A DNA stretch of 64,000 bases, from contig NZ_WHNP01000006.1 of the NCBI RefSeq assembly GCF_009362735.1, positions 186,001 through 250,000 on the forward strand. Direction: 5' to 3'. Under the pieces are notes generated by a model, which saw nothing but the letters and a program-made list of their open reading frames with translations, searched no databases and had not been told where the DNA came from. The DNA is from Paraburkholderia franconis (GTDB lineage Bacteria > Pseudomonadota > Gammaproteobacteria > Burkholderiales > Burkholderiaceae). Positions within the stretch are counted from its first letter, which is position 1. Each line of letters opens with the position of its first letter. The position numbers and the translations under genes were made by a program. Below, one piece after another: positions 57,706 to 64,000 of the stretch.

Positions 57706-59133
57706 TTAAAAGAATATCCACGATGTCGCGATGAACAACGGTATCAGCACGACGCCCGACCACGCGAGGTACGCGAAAAAGCTGGGCATCCGCACGCCGC
57801 GCGATTCGGCGATCGCCTTGACCATGAAATTGGGCGCGTTGCCGATATAGCTGTTCGCGCCCATGAACACCGCGCCCGCTGAAATGGCGCTGAGCGTCGA
57901 CGCGCCCGTAGCCATCAGTGTGTGCGCATCGCCGCCCGCGAGATTGAAGAACACGAGGTACGTCGGCGCGTTGTCCAGGAACGACGACAGCAGACCCGTC
58001 GCCCAGAAGTACATCGCGTCGCGCGGCTGGCCGGCCGTGTCGTTCACGAGATGCACGATACCGCTGAACGCGCCCGCCTCGCCCGCGCGCAACATCATGA
58101 TGACGGGCGCGATCGTTACGAAGATGCCCGCGAAAAGCTTGCCGACCTCTTCGATGGGCGCCCAGTTGAACGCGTTGCCCTCGCGCGCGGCGCGCGGTGT
58201 CACGATCAGCGACAGCACCGTCAGCGCGATCAGCGCCACGTCGCGCACGACATTCTGCAACGCGACGTGCGTGCCCGCCACATCGAACGTGATGCCGGGC
58301 GTCCAGATGCCGCTCATCAGCACGAGCGCGATCACCAGCGCAAGCAGCACGAAGTTGATCTTGCCTTCGATGCCGATGGTCGGCGTGTCGGGCGACGGGT
58401 CGACGGGAAGCACTTCTTCGCACCGCCGGAAATAGAACGAATCCAGCGCGTAGAACACGACTAGCAGCACGGCGCAGACGAACAGCATCGGCAGCGCGAG
58501 ATGGACCGTCGTCCAGAAAAAACCGACGCCGTTCAGAAAGCCGAGAAATAACGGCGGATCGCCCAGCGGCGACAGCGAGCCGCCCACGTTTGCAACCAGA
58601 AAGATGAAGAACACGACGACATGCACGACGTGCTTGCGATTGTCGTTCGCGCGCAGCAGTGGCCGGATCAGCAGCATCGCCGCGCCCGTCGTGCCCATGA
58701 TGCTGGCGAGCGCCGTGCCGAGCGCGAGCAGCGCCGTATTCAGACGCGGCGTGCCGTGCAGGTTGCCCGTCACGCAGATGCCGCCCGCGACGGTATAGAG
58801 CGCTGTCAGCAGCACGATGAACGGCACGTATTCGTCGAGCAACGCGTGGATCAACGTGCCGAACGCGGCCGACGAACCGAACGCGAACGCAAACGGCGCG
58901 AGGAACGCGATGCCCCACGCCGCCGAGACCTTGCCGTAGTGGTGATGCCAGAGCTTCGGCGCGGCGAGCGGAAGCACGGCGATCGACAGCAGGATGCCCG
59001 CGAACGGCACGCTCCACCACGCGGAAAGCGATGCGCCATTTACTGTGGACGCCGATGCCGCAAGCGGCCAGCACGACAGCGCGAACGCGATGGCCAGACC
59101 CACAATCCACGCGGGCTTCGGCCGGTTCGTCAC
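57706..59133 (-). CDS. NhaD-type sodium:proton antiporter
   Basis: The product (475 residues from the GTG at 59131-59133) has about 12 hydrophobic helices, with a leading hydrophobic segment PAWIVGLAIAFALSCWPLAASAS, and belongs to the ion transporter superfamily with NhaD and citrate/arsenite carriers. Conserved parts are GTTGAAMLLIRPLLRAN, VANVGGSLSPLGDPPLFLGFL and GLLSSFLDNAPTYLVFFNL. In-frame starts further upstream (ATG 59193, GTG 59217) would overlap the LutC-like gene; the GTG at 59133 is preferred because it gives a normal hydrophobic N terminus. Ion specificity is not shown. Confidence 0.85.
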   Translation of the reverse strand: MTNRPKPAWIVGLAIAFALSCWPLAASASTVNGASLSAWWSVPFAGILLSIAVLPLAAPKLWHHHYGKVSAAWGIAFLAPFAFAFGSSAAFGTLIHALLDEYVPFIVLLTALYTVAGGICVTGNLHGTPRLNTALLALGTALASIMGTTGAAMLLIRPLLRANDNRKHVVHVVVFFIFLVANVGGSLSPLGDPPLFLGFLNGVGFFWTTVHLALPMLFVCAVLLVVFYALDSFYFRRCEEVLPVDPSPDTPTIGIEGKINFVLLALVIALVLMSGIWTPGITFDVAGTHVALQNVVRDVALIALTVLSLIVTPRAAREGNAFNWAPIEEVGKLFAGIFVTIAPVIMMLRAGEAGAFSGIVHLVNDTAGQPRDAMYFWATGLLSSFLDNAPTYLVFFNLAGGDAHTLMATGASTLSAISAGAVFMGANSYIGNAPNFMVKAIAESRGVRMPSFFAYLAWSGVVLIPLFIATSWIFF

Positions 59134-59167
59134 CGCTCGCGCGTCGCGGCCGTGCAGGTGCGGAACA

Positions 59168-59830
59168 TCAAGCGCCACGCACGACAATCGCATGCACGCG
59201 ATAAGGACCGTGCGCACCGAGCACGATGGTTTGTTCGATATCGCCCGTACGCGACGGGCCGGAGACGAAGTTGACCGCGCGCGGCAGCTCGCCGCGTTCG
59301 CTGCGGATCAGGTTGAACGCCTCTTCGTGACCGGCGACGATGCGCGACGCCGGCACGATCGCAATGTGCGTCTCCGGCAGCAAGCCCGCCGATGCATACG
59401 TCTGCGGACCCGACAGCAGCACCAGCGTGCCCGTTTCAGCCGTCGCGCAGAAACAGCCCGTAATGCCGACGCGGTCTTCGTCCTTCGGCTTGCGGAATTC
59501 GACTTCGATGCCCGAACCGGTCCACGGCAACGCTTCGAGCGTCTGCCATGCAATGGCGTGGGTCGGAAGATTCAGTTCGGTGAGGTAGCGATGCGCGGCA
59601 GCGGGCACGTCGGAGAGCGACTCGACGGTGTCGACGGTGGTCGCCATCTTCTTGGCCTGCTCGATGAAACGCGCGACGAGATCGGCTGGCATCGGCGGAC
59701 GCGGACCTTGCGGACGACTTGCGAGATACGCTTGCGCCGTCTCGCGCTCGGACGCGGCAGGCTCGGGCTCACGCCCTTGCGCTGCGCGAATGCGCGCCAG
59801 GATGTTGCGACGGGCGGTCGATGTATCCAT
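59168..59830 (-). CDS. lutC: LutC/YkgG-type LUD-domain protein
   Basis: The 220-residue protein has the LUD (lactate utilisation) domain with GITGCFCATAETGTLVLLSGPQ and the late VSGPSRTGDIEQTIVLGAHGP motif typical of LutC/YkgG. In many bacteria LutC works with LutA and LutB in L-lactate oxidation to pyruvate, but neither is in the neighbourhood. The start ATG at 59828-59830 fits the family. It lies upstream of the antiporter gene on the same strand. Confidence 0.9.
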   Translation of the reverse strand: MDTSTARRNILARIRAAQGREPEPAASERETAQAYLASRPQGPRPPMPADLVARFIEQAKKMATTVDTVESLSDVPAAAHRYLTELNLPTHAIAWQTLEALPWTGSGIEVEFRKPKDEDRVGITGCFCATAETGTLVLLSGPQTYASAGLLPETHIAIVPASRIVAGHEEAFNLIRSERGELPRAVNFVSGPSRTGDIEQTIVLGAHGPYRVHAIVVRGA

Positions 59831-60046
59831 GAGCCATATCCTCGTGCCGGTGATCGTGTCGATCTTGTTGAATGCGCAAACGGATTGCGCGTGCACTGCG
59901 CACATTGACCCACGAATTATACCGGCCGCCCTGTGCGCGAACACCTGGCCGAACGGCTAATGGCGGCGCTCGCGTGAAGCGCCGACAATAGCCTTCATGC
60001 GCTTCGATGCACCTGGCAGCACAACCATGAAGCGTGACGATGCGCG

Positions 60047-61246
60047 TTACTTGCCGACTTCGTCCTCGGCCGGCTGCTCGATGCCGAACACTTGCCGGAG
60101 ATAAGCGAGATACGCCTTGTCTTCGCACATGTTCTTGCCCGGCGAGTCCGACAGTTTCGCCACCGGCTGGCCGTTGCACTTGACCATCTTGATGACGATC
60201 TGCAGCGGGTTGTAGCCGAGGTCGTTGGTCAGATTCGTGCCGACGCCGAACGCGAGCTTGCAGCGGCCGCGGAAGCGTTCATACAGCTGCAGCACCTTCG
60301 GAATGTCGAGCGCATCGGAGAACACAAGCACCTTCGTGCGCGGGTCGCAACGGTTCGCTTCGTAGTGGGCGATAAGGCGCTCGCCCCAGTCGAACGGGTC
60401 GCCGGAATCGTGGCGCGCGCCATCGAAGAGCTTGCAGAAGTACATGTCGAAATCACGGAGGAACGCCTTCATGCCATACACGTCCGACAACGCAATACCG
60501 AGGTCGCCGCGATATTCCTTCGCCCACATCTCGAAGCCGTAGATCTGCGAATCGCGCAGACGCGGACCGAGCGCCTGGCAGGCCTGCAGGTATTCGTGCG
60601 CCATCGTGCCGAGCGGCGTGAGGCCGTGCTTCATCGCGTAGAACACGTTGCTCGTGCCCGCGAACTGCTCGCGCAGGCCGTCCTTGAGCGTGAGGATCAC
60701 CTCTTCGTGCCAGCGCCCGGAGAAGCGGCGACGCGTGCCGTAATCGGCGATCTTGCAGTCGGCAAACTCGGGGCGCGCGCCGAGGAGCTGGATCTTGTCG
60801 CGCAGGCGCTCGCGTCCTTCGCTGTAGTCAGGCTGCTGCTGCGTGTTGCGGAAATACACTTCGTTGATGATCGCGAGCACGGGAATTTCGAAGAGGATCG
60901 TATGCAGCCACGGCCCCTTGATGTAGATGTCGATTTCCCCGTTGCCTTTCGGCGAAGGCGTGATCGAAATGTACTTCTCGTTCAGATGGAAGAGCGCGAG
61001 GAAGTCGATGAAATCGCTCTTGATGAAGCGCATCTGGCGCAGATACTCGAGTTCGCCTTCATTGAACCGAAGCCCGCAGAGCTCGCGCACTTCGCGGCGG
61101 ATCTCGTCGACGTACGGCACGAGGTCGACGTTCGGCGTGCGGCAGCGAAACTTGTATTCGACATTGGCGGCCGGGAAGAGATGCAGCACCACCTGCATCA
61201 TCGTGAACTTGTACAGGTCGGTATCGAGCAGCGAAGTAATGATCAT
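60047..61246 (-). CDS. pncB: nicotinate phosphoribosyltransferase
   Basis: The 399-residue enzyme forms nicotinate mononucleotide in the NAD salvage pathway. The family segments are [15 protein letters not shown] near the N terminus, the histidine loop [16 protein letters not shown], and [14 protein letters not shown] and [10 protein letters not shown] in the phosphate-binding region. The length agrees with E. coli PncB (400). The gene is alone on its strand, 217 bases before the LutC-like gene. Confidence 0.96.
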   Translation of the reverse strand: MIITSLLDTDLYKFTMMQVVLHLFPAANVEYKFRCRTPNVDLVPYVDEIRREVRELCGLRFNEGELEYLRQMRFIKSDFIDFLALFHLNEKYISITPSPKGNGEIDIYIKGPWLHTILFEIPVLAIINEVYFRNTQQQPDYSEGRERLRDKIQLLGARPEFADCKIADYGTRRRFSGRWHEEVILTLKDGLREQFAGTSNVFYAMKHGLTPLGTMAHEYLQACQALGPRLRDSQIYGFEMWAKEYRGDLGIALSDVYGMKAFLRDFDMYFCKLFDGARHDSGDPFDWGERLIAHYEANRCDPRTKVLVFSDALDIPKVLQLYERFRGRCKLAFGVGTNLTNDLGYNPLQIVIKMVKCNGQPVAKLSDSPGKNMCEDKAYLAYLRQVFGIEQPAEDEVGK

Positions 61247-61595
61247 GATCTTGCAAACCGGGACTGCATAAAAACGGAAGACGTCAGGCCTCGCGCGCCC
61301 TCGCCCTTTTTCGTACGCCGTATATGCTGCGAGCCTCGCGCAAAACGGGCGGGCTCGCGAAGACGCTGTCGCATGTTACCCGAATGCGCGCCGTCCGTTG
61401 CTCCACTACGCCACGGCCGGCGGGCACGGCAAGGCGCGTTCGACGCAAATCCGCCCGCCATAAACTAATCACCAAACGATATAAAAGCCTTGGCGGCGAT
61501 CGCGTATGCACTACTTGACGTTACGTTACAATAACGCTTTTGGCGTCTTGCCATCTCCCCACTACCAAAAGATATCGTTTGCAGGAGTTGCCTGA
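61247..61595. other. 349-base intergenic region between pncB and fdxA
   Basis: The genes diverge. The segment has an A/T-richer part (61450-61540) that includes TTGACG at 61515-61520 and TACAAT at 61526-61531, each promoter-like, but their spacing does not make a standard pair. No gene is seen. Confidence 0.5.
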
Positions 61596-61919
61596 ATGAC
61601 TCACGTTGTGACCGAAAGCTGCATCAAGTGCCGCTATACCGACTGCGTCGATGTGTGCCCGGTGGACTGCTTTCGCGAAGGTCCCAACTTCCTCGCGATT
61701 GACCCGGACGAGTGCATCGACTGTGCTGTGTGCGTTGCGGAGTGCCCGGTGAATGCGATCTACGCCGAAGAAGACGTGCCTGGCGACCAGCAGCACTTCA
61801 CCCCGTTGAACGCCGAACTGGCGAAGGCATGGCCGAGCATCACGAAGACCAAGGCGCCGCTGCCCGAAGCCGACGAATTCAAGGACGTGAAGGATAAGCT
61901 CTCGCTGCTCGAGCGTTGA
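61596..61919 (+). CDS. fdxA: seven-iron ferredoxin (FdxA)
   Basis: The 107-residue protein carries a [3Fe-4S] and a [4Fe-4S] cluster. Cysteines are at 9, 12, 17, 21, 25, 40, 43, 46 and 50, in the Azotobacter FdI pattern: C9/C17/C50 for the three-iron cluster and C21/C40/C43/C46 for the four-iron one. CAGGAG precedes the ATG. The ferredoxin is a low-potential electron carrier; partners are not encoded nearby. The tRNA-Asn pair follows. Confidence 0.96.
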   Translation: MTHVVTESCIKCRYTDCVDVCPVDCFREGPNFLAIDPDECIDCAVCVAECPVNAIYAEEDVPGDQQHFTPLNAELAKAWPSITKTKAPLPEADEFKDVKDKLSLLER

Positions 61920-62035
61920 TCGCCGCAGCAGACCTGTCGCTCCCGCCCGGATCGGTCGAACTATACTGAGATGAATCAGGGGTATTGACAGCTTCTGCTT
62001 CACCTCCTACAATTTCCCTTCTCTGCTGTTGTTGT

Positions 62036-62111
62036 TCCCCGATAGCTCAGTCGGTAGAGCGCCGGACTGTTAATCCGTAGGTCCCTGGTTCGAGCCCAGG
62101 TCGGGGAGCCA
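62036..62111 (+). tRNA. tRNA-Asn (GTT), copy 1
   Basis: A 76-base tRNA with acceptor TCCCCGA/TCGGGGA, anticodon GTT in CTGTTAATC, T-arm GGTTCGAGCCC and encoded CCA. An identical copy lies 63 bases downstream. Confidence 0.97.
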
Positions 62112-62120
62112 AGAATTGCA

Positions 62121-62150
62121 AAGGCCCGTTAACCAAGACGGGCTTTTTCA
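62121..62150 (+). terminator. hairpin after tRNA-Asn copy 1
   Basis: GCCCGT and ACGGGC flank a loop and are followed by T5, shaped like an intrinsic terminator between the two tRNA genes. Confidence 0.75.
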
Positions 62151-62174
62151 TGTAGTGACACGTTGTATTGCTGT

Positions 62175-62250
62175 TCCCCGATAGCTCAGTCGGTAGAGCG
62201 CCGGACTGTTAATCCGTAGGTCCCTGGTTCGAGCCCAGGTCGGGGAGCCA
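62175..62250 (+). tRNA. tRNA-Asn (GTT), copy 2
   Basis: The 76-base tRNA is identical to copy 1 in acceptor, anticodon GTT, T-arm and CCA end. The 5' flank (ttgctgttccccg in both) is also alike, so the duplicated unit is slightly longer than the tRNA. Confidence 0.97.
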
Positions 62251-62256
62251 AAATTC

Positions 62257-62285
62257 GAAGGCCCGCATCCGTGCGGGCCTTTTCT
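62257..62285 (+). terminator. terminator after tRNA-Asn copy 2
   Basis: AAGGCCCGCA and TGCGGGCCTT enclose a short loop, followed by T-rich sequence. It is the final terminator of the tRNA-Asn unit. Confidence 0.85.
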
Positions 62286-62461
62286 TTTTCTGCGATCGTT
62301 TTTCTACGGTCCTTTCCCGGCGCGCCCTTCTTCGACGATGCGACGAATCCGGTTTCCGTCGCGCTGGCGCTTACGGCCACGGTCCGCACACGCAACCAGG
62401 TTACGATGACGCACTCACGGGCGTTCGCCCCGGCTGCCGTCACATTTCTTCCGGTCACCTG

Positions 62462-62968
62462 ATGAAAATTGCTCCGCACTGCGCACGTGTCGCGCGCGCC
62501 GTCATCTTCGCCACATCCGCCGCTTTCGCCACATTCGCGTCTGCACCGCTCGCGCACGCGGAGGAAGTCGCGAGCGTCAATACGAACTTTCATATCACCG
62601 GTTCGGATCGCGTGGTCGTCGAGGCCTATGACGATCCCGCCGTGCAGGGCGTCACCTGCTACGTGTCGCGGGCGCGGACGGGCGGCATCAAAGGGACGCT
62701 GGGCATCGCCGAAGATCCGACCGAGGCGTCGATTGCATGCCGTCAGGTCGGCCCCGTCAAGATTCCCGAACCGCTGCGGCAACAGGCCGACGTATTCACG
62801 GAACGGATGTCGCTGATCTTCAAGACACTGCACGTCGTGCGGGTCGTCGACACGAAGCGCAACACGCTCGTCTATCTGACCTACAGCGACCGCGTCACGA
62901 CGGGCAGCGCGAAAAACAGCGTCACAGCCGTGCCGATGCCCGCCGGCACGACGATTCCCGTCCGCTGA
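62462..62968 (+). CDS. creA: CreA-family periplasmic protein
   Basis: The 168-residue product has a signal peptide (1-33, ending in LAHAEE) and then the CreA domain with VVVEAYDDPAVQGVTCYVSRARTGGIKGTLGIAEDP, SIACRQVGPV and FKTLHVVRVVD. Two conserved cysteines occur (in VTCYVS and IACRQ), probably a disulfide. The family is widespread but its function is not known. The ATG at 62462 is used; it precedes an AraC-type regulator gene by 59 bases. Confidence 0.9.
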   Translation: MKIAPHCARVARAVIFATSAAFATFASAPLAHAEEVASVNTNFHITGSDRVVVEAYDDPAVQGVTCYVSRARTGGIKGTLGIAEDPTEASIACRQVGPVKIPEPLRQQADVFTERMSLIFKTLHVVRVVDTKRNTLVYLTYSDRVTTGSAKNSVTAVPMPAGTTIPVR

Positions 62969-63027
62969 CACAGCGGCCCGCAACACGCGATGCGCGGTAA
63001 ACTGGCAGGTCCACCCGGACATCGATC

Positions 63028-63855
63028 ATGACTTCGACCCGCTTCCGCGATAACGCCCGCTACTGGCGCACGCCGCTTTTGCCCGGCGCGGACCTGCTGA
63101 CAGCCGAATACCACGATCACGAGTTCACGCCGCACTGGCACGATGCGTACACGATCCCTGTGATCGAAGCGGGCGCGGAGACCTATCGGTATCAAGGTTC
63201 GCATTACGTCGCCGAGGCGGGCAGCGTGCCCGTGATCAACCCGGGCGAAGTGCACACCGGCTCCCGGGCAATCGACGAAGGCTGGCGCTACCGCGTGCTG
63301 TACGCGCCCGTCGAGTTCATCCACGCGCTCGCCGAAGACATCGCAGGCCGCGCGCAGCCGTTGCCTTGGTTCGACGCCGACGTGATCCGCGATCCGGACC
63401 TCGCCGTTCGGCTCGCTCGGGCGCACCGGTTGCTCGAATCGAACGACGATGCCCTCGCCGCCGAAACGGCCATGCTCGACGCGCTGTCGACGCTGCTCGT
63501 CCGCTACGGCCGCACCCGCGCCGACGCCCCGCAGCACGGCCCCGCCGATACCCGCGTGGCCACGATGAAGGAACAGCTCACGGGCGACCTTGCCGCGCCG
63601 CTCAAGCTCGCCGAACTGGCCGATGCCGTCGGGCTGTCGCCGTTTCACGCGGCGCGCCTCTTCACGCGCGCGACGGGGCTGCCGCCGCACGCGTGGCGCA
63701 ACCAGATCCGTTTGCAGCGCTCGCTAGCGCCATTGCGCGCGGGCGCGTCGGTGGCCGACGTCGCGGCGGCGAATGGCTTCACCGATCAAAGTCACTTCAC
63801 GCGCCATTTTCGCCGCATGTTCGGCGTGCCGCCGGGGCGCTGGCAGTCGTCCTGA
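63028..63855 (+). CDS. AraC-family transcriptional regulator
   Basis: The 275-residue regulator has an N-terminal cupin-like AraC ligand domain (about 25-150, with HDHEFTPHWHDAYTIPVIEAG) and a C-terminal pair of helix-turn-helix motifs (KLAELADAVGLSPFHAARLFTRATGLPPHAWRNQIRLQRS and VADVAAANGFTDQSHFTRHFRRMFGVPPGRWQ). The effector is unknown. In this subfamily the adjacent target is often a LysE-type exporter; the window ends 145 bases after the stop and none is seen. Confidence 0.9.
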   Translation: MTSTRFRDNARYWRTPLLPGADLLTAEYHDHEFTPHWHDAYTIPVIEAGAETYRYQGSHYVAEAGSVPVINPGEVHTGSRAIDEGWRYRVLYAPVEFIHALAEDIAGRAQPLPWFDADVIRDPDLAVRLARAHRLLESNDDALAAETAMLDALSTLLVRYGRTRADAPQHGPADTRVATMKEQLTGDLAAPLKLAELADAVGLSPFHAARLFTRATGLPPHAWRNQIRLQRSLAPLRAGASVADVAAANGFTDQSHFTRHFRRMFGVPPGRWQSS

Positions 63856-64000
63856 TACGGCCGTACACGCGAACGCACAACGCGAACGCGCGCAAGTCGA
63901 CTCGCACCGCTAAAATCCCGCGCCACATCCACGCGTCCGAGAGCCACCCGGGAGCCAGGCGAAACGCGAGCGCAAACGCAAGCCCGAACGGCGAGCCGCA

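Noticed and set aside
61515-61543. Promoter for fdxA from TTGACG and TACAAT
   Set aside because: The hexamers are only 5 bases apart, not the 16-18 required; neither has a good partner.
1-64000. CRISPR arrays, prophage or insertion sequences besides the intron
   Set aside because: No regularly spaced repeat family, transposase, integrase or phage structural gene was seen on either strand.

Overview
The window is chromosomal DNA from a high-GC betaproteobacterium, almost certainly a member of Burkholderiaceae, most likely Paraburkholderia, Caballeronia or a close relative. This rests on gene order and protein type: rpoE-rseA-rseB-mucD-lepA-lepB-rnc-era-recO-pdxJ-acpS-nagZ, rpmF-plsX-fabH-fabD-fabG-acpP-fabF, an EarP/EF-P pair of the Arg32 rhamnosylation type, and RNase III, RecO and UvrC with long low-complexity additions. 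A species cannot be named from the sequence alone. The window is dense core genome with one clear mobile element.

Layout. 1-7.7 kb: two unassigned inner-membrane proteins, a GT4 glycosyltransferase, an MsbA-like ABC exporter and the trehalose pair otsA/otsB. 8-10.6 kb: a copper-delivery cluster for cytochrome oxidase (SCO, PCu(A)C, CtaG) and an ElaA acetyltransferase. 10.8-14.3 kb (minus strand): uvrC-pgsA followed by two tRNA-Gly and one tRNA-Cys, an order also known from E. coli. 14.37-17.31 kb: an apparently full-length group II intron coding for a reverse transcriptase/maturase with an HNH domain, lodged in the short space between divergent uvrC and earP. 17.4-19.5 kb: earP and efp. 19.7-21.5 kb: a CsbD-like protein and a sigma-54-type response regulator with an altered GAFTGA loop.

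21.5-34.5 kb (minus strand): the envelope-stress sigma factor with its anti-sigma factors and periplasmic protease, then lepA, lepB, rnc, era, recO, pdxJ, acpS and nagZ. These genes join stress sensing, protein export, RNA processing, recombination and cofactor synthesis in one co-directional run. 34.6-42.2 kb (minus strand): the type II fatty-acid synthesis cluster led by yceD and rpmF. 42.4-47 kb: maf, a RsmI-like methyltransferase, sppA, a Rieske protein, a gph-like phosphatase and rluC. 47.7-51 kb: rne, preceded by a 770-base leader. 51.1-54.3 kb: molybdenum cofactor genes moaA-mobA-moeA. 54.3-64 kb: a small membrane protein, GNAT, rmuC, a 2-hydroxyacid dehydrogenase, an NhaD-type antiporter, a solitary LutC-like protein, pncB, fdxA, twin tRNA-Asn genes, a CreA-family protein and an AraC regulator.

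I did not find a clearly new multi-gene system. The most interesting items are the group II intron, whose 5' boundary is supported by exon-intron pairing I could read directly; a 9-bp-phased array of GTTAC/GTAAC half-sites upstream of rpoE; competing hairpins ahead of fabF; a terminator-like hairpin between rpmF and plsX; and the unusual low-complexity extensions on RNase III, RecO and UvrC.
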